A DNA stretch of 64,000 nt from Pantoea ananatis LMG 2665 (GTDB lineage: Bacteria > Pseudomonadota > Gammaproteobacteria > Enterobacterales > Enterobacteriaceae), in the NCBI RefSeq assembly GCF_000710035.2, contig NZ_JMJJ01000005.1, positions 124,001 to 188,000 on the forward strand, in the 5' to 3' direction. Position numbers and translations under genes: made by a program. Positions 19,247-29,811 of the stretch are shown here, piece after piece; position 1 is the stretch's first letter, and each line of letters starts with the position of its first letter. The notes under the pieces were generated by a model that saw nothing but the letters and a program-made list of their open reading frames with translations, was not told the origin of the DNA and did not search any database.

Positions 19247-20674
19247 GTGTCCGACTCCGCCTCACGCTTCCCTGCCGAATTCCTCGATCTGATACGCCAG
19301 AGCTTGCCCGATGATACTGACCTGCAGCAGTTTATTGACATCAGCCTGCAGCCATTACGTCGCAGCCTGCGCGTTAACACCTTAAAGATCGGCGTTAGTG
19401 ACTTTCTGACACAAACCGCGCATTACGGCTGGCAGTTGACGCCGGTTCCCTGGTGTGCGGAAGGATTCTGGATAAATCGCGAGGACGAAAGCCTGCCGCT
19501 GGGCAGCGTTGCGGAGCATCTGAGCGGCCTGTTTTATATCCAGGAAGCCAGCTCAATGCTGCCGGTGACAGCACTGTTTGCGGCCCAGCCCGATGCCATG
19601 AGCGTCATGGATATGGCTGCTGCCCCCGGTTCCAAGACCACCCAGATTGCCGCCTGCATGCACAACCGGGGCGTTATTCTGGCCAACGAGTTTTCCGCCA
19701 GCCGGGTCAAAGTGCTTCATGCCAACATAACCCGTTGCGGCGTAACCAACAGCGCCCTGACCCACTTTGATGCCCGCGTCTTTGGGCCTGCGCTGCCGGA
19801 ACAGTTTGATGCCATTTTGCTGGACGCGCCCTGCTCGGGTGAAGGCGTCATGCGTAAAGATGCTGATGCCCTGAAAAACTGGTCGCTGACCAGCACGCAG
19901 ACTATCGCGCAGACTCAGCGCGACCTTATCGAAAGCGCGTTCCACGCACTCAAGCCCGGCGGTACGCTGGTTTACTCTACCTGTACGCTTAATCAGATTG
20001 AGAACCAACAGGTTGTCGCCTGGCTGCTGGCGCGCTATCCGGACGCCGTTGAAATCGCCCCGTTGAATGGGTTGTTTGCCGGGGCGGAGCGGGCCGCGAC
20101 GCCTGAAGGTTATCTTCACGTTTTCCCGCACCTGTTCGACAGCGAAGGGTTCTTTGTCGCCTGCTTGCGTAAAACGGCCTCTGTCACACGGCTACCTGAA
20201 CCGACCTATAAAGTCGGTAAGCTGCCGTTCAGCCACGTCAGTCGCAAACTGGAAAGCGAGATTGTACAGTCGGCGGCGCAGGTGGCGATTCAGTGGGATG
20301 ACAACCTTCAGCTCTGGCAGCGCGATAAGGAGATCTGGCTGTTCCCGGCTGGTGTGACACCGCTGTTAGGTAAGGTCCGTTTTTCGCGGATTGGCCTGAA
20401 GCTGGCCGAAACCTTTGCAAAAGGCTATCGCTGGCAACACGAGGCCGTCATTGCCCTTGCGTCCCCGCGCCCCGACCAGACGTTTGCGCTAAACGAAGCT
20501 GAAGCCGAAGAGTGGTATCGCGGTCGCGATATTTATCCTGAAAGCGCCCCCTCGCGGGATGAAATGATAGTGACCTATCAGGATCAGCCGCTCGGGCTGG
20601 CTAAACGTGTTGGCAGCCGTATTAAAAACAGCTATCCCCGCGAGCTGGTACGCGACGGCAGGCTGTTCCGGTAA
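19247..20674 (+). CDS. rsmF: 16S rRNA (cytosine-1407 C5)-methyltransferase RsmF
   Basis: This 475-residue NOL1/NOP2/Sun enzyme methylates C1407 of 16S rRNA with SAM. Visible motifs are [12 protein letters not shown] (SAM site), [10 protein letters not shown] (first Cys), and STCTLNQ.EN (catalytic Cys). A C-terminal RNA-binding part is conserved with E. coli YebU to LVRDG.LF. The frame opens at 19208, but the extra residues resemble no relative. GTG 19247 preceded by AAGAGA is the chosen start. It is the last core gene before the accessory block. Confidence 0.94.
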   Translation: MSDSASRFPAEFLDLIRQSLPDDTDLQQFIDISLQPLRRSLRVNTLKIGVSDFLTQTAHYGWQLTPVPWCAEGFWINREDESLPLGSVAEHLSGLFYIQEASSMLPVTALFAAQPDAMSVMDMAAAPGSKTTQIAACMHNRGVILANEFSASRVKVLHANITRCGVTNSALTHFDARVFGPALPEQFDAILLDAPCSGEGVMRKDADALKNWSLTSTQTIAQTQRDLIESAFHALKPGGTLVYSTCTLNQIENQQVVAWLLARYPDAVEIAPLNGLFAGAERAATPEGYLHVFPHLFDSEGFFVACLRKTASVTRLPEPTYKVGKLPFSHVSRKLESEIVQSAAQVAIQWDDNLQLWQRDKEIWLFPAGVTPLLGKVRFSRIGLKLAETFAKGYRWQHEAVIALASPRPDQTFALNEAEAEEWYRGRDIYPESAPSRDEMIVTYQDQPLGLAKRVGSRIKNSYPRELVRDGRLFR

Positions 20675-20786
20675 TCGCCCCACTCGCCTTTTGTGACACT
20701 GTCACCAAATGATCCCATTTTCACCTTGCAAAGGGGGTGATTCGGGGAGGTTAGCGGGCAAGACAGCCGGTAATGAGAACGGAAGA

Positions 20787-20808
20787 ACGCCGGCAGAAGC
20801 CGGCGTTG
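20787..20808. terminator. hairpin between rsmF and the DUF1272 gene
   Basis: AACGCCGGC-AGAA-GCCGGCGTT is a perfect 9-bp stem 14 bases after the DUF1272 stop. No long T-run follows on either strand, so termination is likely but unproven. Confidence 0.5.
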
Positions 20809-20821
20809 TGATGTCACGACC

Positions 20822-21040
20822 TCAGGCGGGACGCGTTTTGGCCGGGTGCGTCAGCAGCTTAGCGGCAGGCCGGACAGGACGCCGGACCAGTTCACCGCCA
20901 CAGTTCGGACACCGCCCTTTAAGGTGCTGCTCAGCGCAGGCGGCGCAAAACGTGCACTCGAACGAACAGATGCGCGCATCGTGGGATGCCGCAGGCAAAT
21001 CAATATCACAGCGTTCACAGTTAGGGCGCAGTTCCAGCAT
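20822..21040 (-). CDS. DUF1272 small zinc-ribbon protein
   Basis: A 72-residue cysteine-rich protein. C8/C11, the CSFECTFCAAC stretch (about 25-35) and CPNCGGELVRRP (about 44-55) form the family's probable zinc sites. It begins MLELRPNCERC, as DUF1272 members do. Function is unknown. A good AGGAAG ribosome site lies six bases before the ATG. It is the first gene of the region not shared with E. coli; the next gene upstream on this strand is the MFS carrier. Confidence 0.88.
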   Translation of the reverse strand: MLELRPNCERCDIDLPAASHDARICSFECTFCAACAEQHLKGRCPNCGGELVRRPVRPAAKLLTHPAKTRPA

Positions 21041-21136
21041 GGCATCTTCCTCGGCGATTTCGGCTTTCAGCGTGACAAAACCCGCGCACCTTGTCGAGGA
21101 TTTTCATCGTGCCAGCGGCACGTTCAGGGCCGTTGT

Positions 21137-22504
21137 TCATCGGGGCGGAGATGACTGAGTCAGCGTCTTATTCGTGCCAGGGTCGTCATCATTCTCGTCC
21201 CCGCCATCATCTTCGCCGCCTTCCTCGTCCTCGTTTATCTCATCACTGTTGACCATCGCCGCCTGAATCGCCTCGTCTTCCAGCACCGGATTAAGCGCCG
21301 CGCCTAAGGGCGATGTCGCCAGGCTGTCTGGCAACACCACGTGCGGCAGGGGTACTTCGGTGGTGGGTAACGGCTGCGGCGTTTTCATGAAGCTCAGTGC
21401 GGCAATCAGCAGCGTACACAGGGTGAAGAACAGATAGAGCAGGTTGCTGCCGAAGGGCTGCATCAATGTACCCACCAACAAGGGACCGATGCTGGCCCCG
21501 ATGCCAAATGCCATCAGCAAACAGGCCGTCAGGGAAACGCGCTGCTCGGCAGCCACCTGATCGTTAGCCAGGGCAACCTGTAAAGGATAAAGCGCAAACT
21601 GCACCATGCTGGCGACAAACGCGATACCCAGTACCCAGTTAAAGGGAAGATTTGGCAGCAAGACCAGCGGCAAACAGGCCAGCATCAAAACCAGTGAGAT
21701 ATAAAACAGCAGCCGCTGGCGGTCATAGCGATCGGACAGCCAACTGAGCGGAAACTGCGAGACGAGTCCGGCGAAGATGGTCAGGCTCATAAAGATACCG
21801 GTCTGCGCGTCGCTGAACCCTTTGCTGCTGGCATAGACCGGCGCCAGACCATAGAACGCGCCGACAACCATGCCGGTTAACAGGGTGGTACTGAGCAACT
21901 TAGGAATGGTGCGAATAAAATAGCCCAGCTCCATCGGTGCAGGCGACATGGGCCGGACGTGCGTGCGCGTCGTCAGCGCAATGGGCACCAGACAAAGCGC
22001 AAAGCAGAGCGCCACGATCAGGAGCGTGTTAATACCAAACCCGCTTTGCAGCGTCAGCACCACCTGACCGCTGCTTAAGCCAAGGTAGGTCGCCACCATA
22101 TAGAAGCCAAAAATCAGGCCGCGCTGGGAAGATTCCGCCTGGTCATTGAGCCAGCTCTCCAGCACCATGTACTGACACATCATGCACAGGCCAATAATCA
22201 GACGCAGGAAAACCCACAGCGGTATAAAGTCCGTCAGCCCGTGCCCTATTACCGAGGCGGTGATAATCCCGGCGCAGGCGACGTAAGCGCGAATATGGCC
22301 GACGCGGGCAATCAGGTTGTGTCCCACTTTTCCACCAATCACCAGGCCAATGTAATAGGCGGCAATAATCGCGCCGATTAGGGCTCCGTTTACCGCTTCA
22401 TGCGCCAGGCGAAGTGACACATAGGTGGTCAGCAGGCCCGAACCCAGCAGCATTAACAGCGTCGTGGTATAAAGCGGCAGAAATGTTCTGAGTATTTTTC
22501 GCAT
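21137..22504 (-). CDS. YcaD-like MFS transporter with acidic C-terminal tail
   Basis: A 455-residue, 12-span major facilitator. The start MRKILRTFLPLY, the segment GLCMMCQYMVLESWLN and the FPLSWLSDRYDRQ loop (motif A) are typical of the YcaD/UPF0226 group. E. coli YcaD has 382 residues; this protein has about 70 more, ending in a strongly acidic, low-complexity tail (NEDEEGGEDDGGDENDDD) that is probably cytoplasmic. Substrate unknown. A GGGAG site is close to the ATG. It may be cotranscribed with the DUF1272 gene 96 bp downstream. Confidence 0.85.
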   Translation of the reverse strand: MRKILRTFLPLYTTTLLMLLGSGLLTTYVSLRLAHEAVNGALIGAIIAAYYIGLVIGGKVGHNLIARVGHIRAYVACAGIITASVIGHGLTDFIPLWVFLRLIIGLCMMCQYMVLESWLNDQAESSQRGLIFGFYMVATYLGLSSGQVVLTLQSGFGINTLLIVALCFALCLVPIALTTRTHVRPMSPAPMELGYFIRTIPKLLSTTLLTGMVVGAFYGLAPVYASSKGFSDAQTGIFMSLTIFAGLVSQFPLSWLSDRYDRQRLLFYISLVLMLACLPLVLLPNLPFNWVLGIAFVASMVQFALYPLQVALANDQVAAEQRVSLTACLLMAFGIGASIGPLLVGTLMQPFGSNLLYLFFTLCTLLIAALSFMKTPQPLPTTEVPLPHVVLPDSLATSPLGAALNPVLEDEAIQAAMVNSDEINEDEEGGEDDGGDENDDDPGTNKTLTQSSPPR

Positions 22505-22595
22505 ACGACTCCCTGTCTACCCCGTTGGTCGGTGTCCTGTCAGAGTTAACCATAGTTGATTTTGCCACGGTTTAGGTCGGGACAATTCCGACTAT

Positions 22596-22629
22596 AAAAA
22601 AAGCCCGTAAACCACCTGGCTTACGGGCT
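22596..22629 (-). terminator. terminator of betT
   Basis: Minus strand AGCCCGTAA-(loop)-TTTACGGGCT followed by a T-tract. It lies 7 bases after the betT stop. Confidence 0.88.
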
Positions 22630-22635
22630 GCTGAC

Positions 22636-24666
22636 TCAGGCGTTGGGGAAGGTAATACTGTTTCCCGGTGCCTCACGATGAAGATGGATAAAGTTAAGAT
22701 GGCGTTCGTATTGATCGAGGATATCAATAATCACCTGTTCTTTGCTGTAGTCCATCAGGTCATTGCCCTGACTGCCTTCCAGCAGGAAGGTTTCCAGCCG
22801 GTAATAGGTCGATTTTCCGCTACGCGCGCGGTAGGTAAAGCCCGGTATAGAGTACTGCTGAGGCCAGACCTGATAGAGGAAATCCTGCTCCTCGCCCAGC
22901 TGCACCCGCAGGTCCAGATAACCCAGGGGATGTTCGTCATTGGCCGCAACCCTGTCCAGCGTAACCTTAGCCCCGCGCAGCTCCAGCTCTTTCGCCACTT
23001 CCTGCATGGCGGGGAAGAGAGTTTCTTCCATCATCTTCAGCGTGTAACGCGAGCCAGGATAGTTCATCAGGCGCGACAGGCGTTTTTTCCAGGTCAGACG
23101 ATCGGTCGCATGGGCCAGATAGGGTGCAGTTTCCCGTGAAGCACTGGCGCGGCGGTAATCTTCAACCTTAAGTGATTTATACAACCCCGCCATCACAAAG
23201 AAGATCACGAAGCTAAATGGCAGCCCCATGATAACCGTCGTGTTTTGCAACGCGGTAATGCCGTTGGTCATCAGCATACTTAACGTCAGGACACCGATGG
23301 CTACCGACCAGAAAATACGCAGCCAGTTGGGGGCATCACTGTTAATGTCTTTCAACTTTGAGGTGAAGTTACCTAACACCAGCGATCCGGAATCCGCAGA
23401 GGTGACGTAGAACAACATGCCGGTAATGGTGGCGACCGATGCGCTCAGCTTAAACGCCGGATACTGCGCCAGCAGGCTGTAGAAGCCACGTTCGGCGTGC
23501 GTCATGACTTCCTGTGCAAAACCGGCGTCGCCGTGAATAATTTCATACAGGGCCGCGTTACCGAATACGGACAGCCACAGCAGCGTAAAGGTAAAAGGAA
23601 TCACCAGCGTACCCAGAACGAATTCACGGATGGTACGGCCGCGAGAGATACGCGCCAGGAACAGGCCGACGAACGGAGACCAGGCAACCCACCAGGCCCA
23701 GAAAAACAGCGTCCAGCTGTTCATCCACTGCGTTGGCCGGTCAAAGGCAAAGGTGTTCAGCGTCATGCCCATAAAGCGGTTGATGTAGTCTCCCACGTTA
23801 AGCACCAGCGCATTCAGCAGGAAACTGGTGTTGCCTGCAAACAGAACAAACAGAATCAGGCAGAGCGCCAGGGCGACATTCAGTTCCGACAGAATACGGA
23901 TACCTTTGTCCACACCGGAGGTCACTGAAATGGTGGCGATAACCACCGATAAAATGATCAGCGCGGTCTGGGCAGTTAACCCTTCCGGAATATCAAACAA
24001 CACTTTCAGCCCGTAATTGAGCTGCACAACACCGATGCCAAGCGTGGTGGCGATACCGAAAATCGTGCCGATAACGGCGGCGATATCAACCGTGTGCCCA
24101 ATCGGCCCGTTGATGCGCTTGCCAAAAATGGGATACAGCGCCGAACGAATGGTGAGCGGCAGATTATACCGGTAGCTGAAGTAGCCGAGCGCAATCCCCA
24201 TCAGGGCATACATTGACCACCCGGTTAAGCCGTAATGGAAAAGCGTCCAGACCATCGCCTGGCGGGCCGCCTCCATGGTCTGCCCTGCACCTTCCGGCGG
24301 CTGCATATATTGCGAAACAGGTTCGGCTACCGAGAAAAACATCAGGTCGATACCGATACCGGCAGCAAACAGCATCGCCGACCAGCTCAGTACACTAAAC
24401 TCTGGCTTTGACTGCTCCGGCCCCAGCTTGATTGAGCCGAAACGGGAACAGGCCATGTAAATCACAAACACAATGTAGAGCGTGGCCGCCAGCATGTAAT
24501 ACCAGCCGAACGCGGAAGATACCCAGTTGACTGCCTTGAGGATCCAGCCTGCGGCTTCGTTACTGAACAAAATGGTGATGAGTGAAAAGGTCAGAATCAA
24601 TCCCGCCGATGTATAAAACACTACAGGATTGATTCTGTCTTTTTCACTACTAGGTGGACTCGTCAT
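22636..24666 (-). CDS. betT: high-affinity choline transporter BetT (BCCT family)
   Basis: A 676-residue carrier, matching E. coli BetT (677). Twelve membrane spans cover about 15-510. The BCCT signature WTLFFWAWWVAWSPFVGLFL is near residue 315, followed by ISRGRTIREFV. A soluble C-terminal domain of about 150 residues is the known osmosensory part in this type. It imports choline with protons for conversion to glycine betaine by the divergent betIBA genes. Confidence 0.95.
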   Translation of the reverse strand: MTSPPSSEKDRINPVVFYTSAGLILTFSLITILFSNEAAGWILKAVNWVSSAFGWYYMLAATLYIVFVIYMACSRFGSIKLGPEQSKPEFSVLSWSAMLFAAGIGIDLMFFSVAEPVSQYMQPPEGAGQTMEAARQAMVWTLFHYGLTGWSMYALMGIALGYFSYRYNLPLTIRSALYPIFGKRINGPIGHTVDIAAVIGTIFGIATTLGIGVVQLNYGLKVLFDIPEGLTAQTALIILSVVIATISVTSGVDKGIRILSELNVALALCLILFVLFAGNTSFLLNALVLNVGDYINRFMGMTLNTFAFDRPTQWMNSWTLFFWAWWVAWSPFVGLFLARISRGRTIREFVLGTLVIPFTFTLLWLSVFGNAALYEIIHGDAGFAQEVMTHAERGFYSLLAQYPAFKLSASVATITGMLFYVTSADSGSLVLGNFTSKLKDINSDAPNWLRIFWSVAIGVLTLSMLMTNGITALQNTTVIMGLPFSFVIFFVMAGLYKSLKVEDYRRASASRETAPYLAHATDRLTWKKRLSRLMNYPGSRYTLKMMEETLFPAMQEVAKELELRGAKVTLDRVAANDEHPLGYLDLRVQLGEEQDFLYQVWPQQYSIPGFTYRARSGKSTYYRLETFLLEGSQGNDLMDYSKEQVIIDILDQYERHLNFIHLHREAPGNSITFPNA

Positions 24667-24861
24667 CGTTTACCTCTGGTTGTTGGCGTGTAAATTTTGC
24701 AAGGGATCATCCTGTTTGGATAATCCGGCGTCCCGGCGTCGTGTGTTTTTACGCTTCGTTTCCTGCTGTTACATTCTGGTCAAAACTAGCAAATCTGCCA
24801 CACTTACCGCTTCACTTACTCAACTTTTAGGACACATCATCCTAACAAGGATTCTATTTAT

Positions 24862-24875
24862 ATTGAACATCCAAT
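24862..24875. promoter_or_regulatory. candidate BetI operator between betT and betI
   Basis: ATTGAACATCCAAT is an imperfect inverted repeat (ATTG/CAAT) in the AT-rich 256-bp divergent region. BetI binds such an element between betT and betI in E. coli. Assignment rests on position and symmetry. Confidence 0.4.
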
Positions 24876-24922
24876 CAAAAAAAGTTTAAATAGGGGTTCG
24901 GTTTCAGGCTGGAGTGAGAGTC

Positions 24923-25516
24923 ATGCCAAAGGTAGGGATGCAGCCAATACGACGTCGGCAGCTGATCGATGCAACGCTGGGAACAATTAATGAGGTGGGT
25001 ATTAATGATGCCACCATTGCCCAGATTGCACGGCGCGCAGGGGTTTCAACGGGCATCATCAGTCATTACTTCAAGGATAAGAACGGCCTGCTGGAAGCCA
25101 CCATGCGCGATGTGACGCGTCAGCTACGTGAGGCGGTCGCGAGTCGACTGGCGTCCCTGACAGAGGCCTCAGCAGAGGTGCGGCTGCGCGCTATCGTTGA
25201 CGGCAACTTCGACGAAAGTCAGATCGAACGTGCGGTAATGAAAGCCTGGCTTGATTTCTGGTCGAGCAGCATGCATCAGCCGCAGCTCAAACGTCTGGAA
25301 CGGGTCAGCCACCGGCGGTTGTTTTCCTCTTTAGCGGTTGAATTTCGCCGCCAGTTACCAAAGGAAAAGGCCCGTCTTGCCGCGTACGGGCTGGCGGCCA
25401 TGATCGACGGTCTGTGGTTACGCGCCGCGTTGAGTGGCAAGCCGTTTGACGCCGCCACCGCCCGAACACTGACCACCCAATTCATTCGTCAGCAGTTAGC
25501 TGGCGAACACGAGTAA
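24923..25516 (+). CDS. betI: choline-responsive TetR-family repressor BetI
   Basis: This 197-residue regulator has a TetR helix-turn-helix at about 25-55 ([19 protein letters not shown]), nearly the same as E. coli. It represses bet genes until choline is present. The frame includes an upstream GTG at 24914, but ATG 24923 (MPKVGMQ) aligns with E. coli MPKLGMQ and has GGAG eight bases before it. First gene of betIBA, 17 bp before betB. Confidence 0.95.
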   Translation: MPKVGMQPIRRRQLIDATLGTINEVGINDATIAQIARRAGVSTGIISHYFKDKNGLLEATMRDVTRQLREAVASRLASLTEASAEVRLRAIVDGNFDESQIERAVMKAWLDFWSSSMHQPQLKRLERVSHRRLFSSLAVEFRRQLPKEKARLAAYGLAAMIDGLWLRAALSGKPFDAATARTLTTQFIRQQLAGEHE

Positions 25517-25533
25517 CGGAACCAGGAGAAATT

Positions 25534-27006
25534 ATGTCCCGATTCAACGAGCAACAACTCTACATCAATGGTACCTACGTTGCCGCCACCTCTGGAGAAA
25601 CCTTCCAGAGCATCAATCCGGTCAACGGTGAGGTTCTGGCTGATGTTCAGATCGCCGGACGCGAGGATGTCGATCGTGCCGTCGCCGCTGCCAGAAAAGG
25701 ACAAAAGATCTGGGCAGCGATGACCGCAATGGAACGTTCACGCATTCTGCGTCGTGCGGTTGATATCCTGCGCGAGCGCAATGATGAGCTGGCTGAGCTG
25801 GAAATGCTTGATACCGGTAAGCCGTTCAGTGAAACCTCCAGCGTGGACATCGTGACCGGTGCCGACGTACTGGAATATTACGCTGGGCTGATCCCTGCGC
25901 TGGAAGGCCAGCAAATTCCGCTGCGTGATACCTCGTTTGTTTATACCCGCCGCGAACCGCTGGGCGTTGTTGCGGGCATCGGTGCCTGGAACTATCCAAT
26001 CCAGATCGCGCTGTGGAAGTCAGCGCCTGCTCTGGCCGCCGGCAACGCCATGATCTTCAAGCCCAGTGAAGTCACGCCACTGACGGCCCTGAAACTGGCT
26101 GAAATCTACACGGAAGCGGGCGTGCCGGATGGCGTGTTCAACGTGCTGCCGGGAACCGGCGCGGTGACCGGTCAGCTGCTGACCGAACATCCCGGCATTG
26201 ATAAAGTCTCGTTCACCGGCGGCGTCGTCAGCGGTAAGAAGGTAATGGCGAACGCGGCAGGTTCTACGCTGAAAGACGTTACGATGGAGCTGGGCGGTAA
26301 GTCACCGCTGATCATCTTTGATGATGCCGATCTCGATCTCGCCGCGGATATCGCCATGATGGCTAACTTTTACAGTTCAGGCCAGGTGTGTACTAACGGC
26401 ACGCGCGTGTTTATTCCCGCCGCGCTGCAGTCGGCGTTTGAAGCCAAAATTCTTGAGCGCGTTGCGCGCATCAAAGCGGGCGACCTGCGCGATCCTGAGA
26501 CTAACTTTGGTCCGTTGGTCAGCTTTAGCCACCGCGACAACGTCATGCGCTTTATCGCCTCTGGCGTTGAAGAAGGCGCACGTGTGCTGTGTGGCGGAAA
26601 ACGCTTAACGGGCGAAGGCTTTGATCAGGGCGCCTGGGTTGAACCCACCGTATTCAGCGACTGCCGTGACGAGATGAAGATTGTCCGTGAGGAGATCTTT
26701 GGTCCTGTGATGTCAATTCTGAGCTACACCTCTGAAGACGAAGTGATATGTCGGGCCAATGACACCGAATTCGGTCTGGCTGCCGGCCTGGTCACGCAAG
26801 ACCTTAACCGCGCGCACCGCGTGATCCATCAGATTGAAGCCGGTATTTGCTGGATTAACACCTGGGGTGAATCTGCCGCCGAAATGCCGGTTGGTGGCTA
26901 TAAGCACTCTGGCGTGGGACGTGAAAACGGCCTGATGACGCTGCAAAATTACACCCAGGTGAAGTCGGTTCAGGTAGAACTGACGCGTTTTCAGTCTGTA
27001 TTTTAA
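25534..27006 (+). CDS. betB: betaine aldehyde dehydrogenase BetB
   Basis: A 490-residue aldehyde dehydrogenase that oxidises betaine aldehyde to glycine betaine with NAD(P)+. Catalytic E252 (in MELGGKSP) and C286 (in GQVCTNGT) fall at the E. coli positions. The cofactor-binding segment [20 protein letters not shown] is intact. A CAGGAGA ribosome site precedes the ATG. Middle gene of betIBA; cytosolic tetramer in relatives. Confidence 0.97.
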   Translation: MSRFNEQQLYINGTYVAATSGETFQSINPVNGEVLADVQIAGREDVDRAVAAARKGQKIWAAMTAMERSRILRRAVDILRERNDELAELEMLDTGKPFSETSSVDIVTGADVLEYYAGLIPALEGQQIPLRDTSFVYTRREPLGVVAGIGAWNYPIQIALWKSAPALAAGNAMIFKPSEVTPLTALKLAEIYTEAGVPDGVFNVLPGTGAVTGQLLTEHPGIDKVSFTGGVVSGKKVMANAAGSTLKDVTMELGGKSPLIIFDDADLDLAADIAMMANFYSSGQVCTNGTRVFIPAALQSAFEAKILERVARIKAGDLRDPETNFGPLVSFSHRDNVMRFIASGVEEGARVLCGGKRLTGEGFDQGAWVEPTVFSDCRDEMKIVREEIFGPVMSILSYTSEDEVICRANDTEFGLAAGLVTQDLNRAHRVIHQIEAGICWINTWGESAAEMPVGGYKHSGVGRENGLMTLQNYTQVKSVQVELTRFQSVF

Positions 27007-27029
27007 TCCCCCTACCTGAGGAGCGACGA

Positions 27030-28712
27030 ATGGAATTTGATTACATTATCATTGGAGCCGGATCCGCAGGGAATGTCCTGGCTACCCGACTGACCGAAGA
27101 CAGCAATGTGAATGTCTTACTGCTGGAAGCGGGCGGCCCCGACTATCGTTTTGATTTCCGAACCCAGATGCCTGCGGCACTGGCTTACCCTTTGCAGGGA
27201 AAACGTTACAACTGGGCCTACGAAACGGAACCTGAGCCTTACATGAACAACCGCCGGATGGAGTGTGGCCGAGGCAAAGGCCTGGGCGGTTCATCACTGA
27301 TCAACGGCATGTGTTACATCCGCGGTAACGCCATGGATCTGGACAACTGGGCGACCATGCCCGGTCTGGAAAACTGGAGCTACCTGGACTGTCTGCCCTA
27401 CTACCGTAAATCAGAAACCCGTGATACGGGCGCCAACGATTACCACGGCGGAGAGGGTCCGGTCAGCGTGACCACGCCGAAGAAAGGCAATAACGTTCTG
27501 TTTGAGGCGATGATTCAGGCAGGCGTTCAGGCTGGCTATCCGCGTACCGATGACCTTAACGGCTATCAGCAGGAAGGCTTTGGTCCAATGGACCGCTTTG
27601 TCACGCCTGAAGGTCGTCGTTCAAGCACCGCGCGCGGCTATCTGGACAGGGCGAAAAATCGTGCCAACCTGAAAATCGTTACGCATGCCACGACCGATCG
27701 CATTTTGTTTGAAGGCAAGCGTGCAATAGGTGTCGAGTACCTGATCGGCGACAGCAATACGCTGCATACGGTTCACGCCCGCCGTGAAGTCTTGCTGTGT
27801 GCAGGGGCCATTGCCTCCCCTCAGATCCTGCAGCGTTCCGGCGTGGGTCCAGCCGAGTTGCTGAACCAGTTCGATATTCCGGTGGTACATGACCTGCCAG
27901 GCGTGGGTGAAAATCTGCAGGATCACCTGGAAATGTACCTGCAGTACGAGTGCAAAGAGCCGGTCTCGCTCTATCCGGCGTTGAAATGGTGGAACCAGCC
28001 TAAGATTGGCGCGGAATGGCTGTTTAACGGCACCGGCGTCGGGGCAAGCAACCAGTTTGAGGCAGGCGGATTTATTCGCAGCCGCGAAGAGTTTAGCTGG
28101 CCGAATATTCAGTACCATTTTCTGCCGGTCGCGATTAACTATAACGGGTCAAATGCGGTAGATGCGCACGGTTTCCAGTGTCACGTTGGCTCTATGCGGT
28201 CGCCGAGCCGGGGTCATGTGCGCCTGAAATCGCGCGATCCACGTCGCCATCCTGCGATCCTGTTCAACTATATGTCACATGAGCAGGACTGGCACGAATT
28301 CCGCGATGCCATCCGCATTACGCGTGAGATCATTAATCAGCCGGCCCTGGATAAATACCGCGGACGTGAAATCAGTCCGGGCATTGAATGCCAGACCGAT
28401 GAAGAACTGGATGAGTTTGTCCGTAATCACGGCGAAACGGCCTATCATCCCTGCGGCACCTGTAAAATGGGCAATGACGAGATGTCGGTCGTTGACGGTG
28501 AAGGCCGCGTTCACGGACTCCAGGGATTACGCGTTGTCGATGCCTCAATTATGCCGCTGATCATTACCGGTAACCTGAATGCGACCACCATTATGATCGG
28601 TGAAAAAATTGCCGACTGCATTCGTGGACTTGATGCTCTGCCACGCAGCACGGCTGACTACTATGTGGCGGGCGAAGCGCCCGTTCGTACGGAACCCGCG
28701 CGCCCAGCGTAA
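27030..28712 (+). CDS. betA: choline dehydrogenase BetA
   Basis: A 560-residue FAD-dependent GMC oxidoreductase that oxidises choline to betaine aldehyde at the membrane. Shown by the N-terminal [10 protein letters not shown] dinucleotide motif (8-17), the GMC signatures [15 protein letters not shown] and [15 protein letters not shown], and C-terminal [16 protein letters not shown] carrying the catalytic His. The [17 protein letters not shown] end is typical. CTGAGGAG lies just upstream. Last gene of the operon, closed by a strong terminator. Confidence 0.97.
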   Translation: MEFDYIIIGAGSAGNVLATRLTEDSNVNVLLLEAGGPDYRFDFRTQMPAALAYPLQGKRYNWAYETEPEPYMNNRRMECGRGKGLGGSSLINGMCYIRGNAMDLDNWATMPGLENWSYLDCLPYYRKSETRDTGANDYHGGEGPVSVTTPKKGNNVLFEAMIQAGVQAGYPRTDDLNGYQQEGFGPMDRFVTPEGRRSSTARGYLDRAKNRANLKIVTHATTDRILFEGKRAIGVEYLIGDSNTLHTVHARREVLLCAGAIASPQILQRSGVGPAELLNQFDIPVVHDLPGVGENLQDHLEMYLQYECKEPVSLYPALKWWNQPKIGAEWLFNGTGVGASNQFEAGGFIRSREEFSWPNIQYHFLPVAINYNGSNAVDAHGFQCHVGSMRSPSRGHVRLKSRDPRRHPAILFNYMSHEQDWHEFRDAIRITREIINQPALDKYRGREISPGIECQTDEELDEFVRNHGETAYHPCGTCKMGNDEMSVVDGEGRVHGLQGLRVVDASIMPLIITGNLNATTIMIGEKIADCIRGLDALPRSTADYYVAGEAPVRTEPARPA

Positions 28713-28728
28713 GGTTTTCTACGACATC

Positions 28729-28758
28729 AAAGCCGGACTGCTGTCCGGCTTTTTTTTT
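28729..28758 (+). terminator. terminator of betIBA
   Basis: AAAGCCGGAC-TGCT-GTCCGGCTTT plus further Ts: a 10-bp stem 16 bases after betA. Confidence 0.9.
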
Positions 28759-28916
28759 GCCGAAACGCAACCGTGCCTAAACCCCAGCAATATTGACCTG
28801 ATATTTGTCAAAAACCCGAACAAACAGGCTGTGCCTGGGGCGGTTTTAATGATATAACGCTACTGTGTTCATTACCGGAGGCTTTCCCCGTCCACTGAAG
28901 AGAAGCAACAACGTGG

Positions 28917-29027
28917 ATGCATTGTTTAATTATGAGCAGGATGTTCATTACTCTTTTTACCCCCCTTTTTACCCTCGCACCTGTCAGCGTTAACGCCGTC
29001 GATCAGCACTGGCGCAGCGCCCTTTAG
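28917..29027 (+). CDS. mdtU: MdtU-like leader ORF upstream of mdtJI
   Basis: A short ORF of 36 codons from ATG 28917, or 31 from ATG 28932. It ends 83 bp before mdtJ. Its core LFTPLFTLAPVSVNAV is hydrophobic and proline-containing, and the end DQHWRSAL is hydrophilic. E. coli mdtJI has an upstream ORF of about 34 codons, mdtU, whose translation is needed for spermidine induction. Position, length and composition fit that role. GAAGAGAAG lies 11 bases before 28917. I cannot align it to E. coli MdtU from memory. Confidence 0.65.
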   Translation: MHCLIMSRMFITLFTPLFTLAPVSVNAVDQHWRSAL

Positions 29028-29110
29028 TCCCCTTTCTGCCAGCCAACTTCTTTTCTGCCGTTGCGTTACGCATCACGGTAAATCATGACGTCGATTGATG
29101 GAGAAAACCC

Positions 29111-29461
29111 ATGCGCGCCTGGGGATTATTAGTACTCGCTATTGTTACGGAAATTATAGGTACCCTGACCATGAAATGGTCCAGCCTGAATCAGAGTCAG
29201 CTGGGTTATGTGGTCATGCTGGGGATGATTGCCTGTTCTTATTTTTTTTTGAGTTTCGCCATCAAGCGCATTGCGCTGGGTGTGGCTTACGCGCTCTGGG
29301 AGGGCATTGGCATTCTGCTGATCACCTTATTTAGCGTGCAGCTTTTTGATGAAACCCTGTCGTTAATGAAAATCTGCGGTTTGATCACGCTGATGACGGG
29401 CATTCTGCTCATTAAAGTCGGCAGCGGTGAGGTGAAGGAGGCAGAACATGATCCTGCCTGA
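29111..29461 (+). CDS. mdtJ: spermidine exporter subunit MdtJ (SMR family)
   Basis: A 116-residue small multidrug resistance protein with four spans. The key membrane Glu is in [10 protein letters not shown] (about E14), and the block [20 protein letters not shown] is nearly the same as E. coli MdtJ. It forms a heteromer with MdtI to export spermidine. A GGAG precedes the ATG. The 3' end overlaps mdtI by 14 bases, indicating translational coupling. Regulation through the upstream short ORF is likely. Confidence 0.95.
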   Translation: MRAWGLLVLAIVTEIIGTLTMKWSSLNQSQLGYVVMLGMIACSYFFLSFAIKRIALGVAYALWEGIGILLITLFSVQLFDETLSLMKICGLITLMTGILLIKVGSGEVKEAEHDPA

Positions 29462-29777
29462 TGTGATCCATTTTGCCTGGCTGGCACTGGCGGTCCTGCT
29501 GGAGATAGCCGCAAATATTTTGCTTAAGTACAGCAACGGCTTTAAAAAAATCCTCCCGGGAATGCTGTCTCTGGCCTGCGTGCTGCTGGCGTTTAGCGCG
29601 CTGTCTCAGGCGGTTAAAGGCATCGATCTGTCGGTTGCTTACGCCCTGTGGGGCGGCTTTGGTATCGTCGCGACCGTGGCAGCAGGATGGATACTGTTTG
29701 GTCAGCGGCTCAACCTCAAGGGCTGGGCGGGGCTTGTGCTGTTATTGCTGGGCATGATCATTCTGAAACTGGCCTGA
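29448..29777 (+). CDS. mdtI: spermidine exporter subunit MdtI (SMR family)
   Basis: The 109-residue partner of MdtJ, with four spans and a membrane Glu in [10 protein letters not shown]. The stretch [20 protein letters not shown] is shared with E. coli MdtI, as is the KGW.GLVLLL.GMI end. The ribosome site AAGGAGGCAGAAC lies inside the mdtJ coding end. Confidence 0.95.
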   Translation: MILPDVIHFAWLALAVLLEIAANILLKYSNGFKKILPGMLSLACVLLAFSALSQAVKGIDLSVAYALWGGFGIVATVAAGWILFGQRLNLKGWAGLVLLLLGMIILKLA

Positions 29778-29783
29778 TAACAG

Positions 29784-29806
29784 GGGGACGCTGATGTCCC
29801 CTTTTT
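29784..29806 (+). terminator. terminator of mdtJI
   Basis: GGGGAC-GCTGAT-GTCCCC followed by TTTTT, seven bases after mdtI. Confidence 0.82.
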
Positions 29807-29811
29807 CATCT

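Noticed and set aside
22678..23928. Plus-strand open frames opposite betT
   Set aside because: Shadow frames of a high-GC coding strand; betT has full family motifs.
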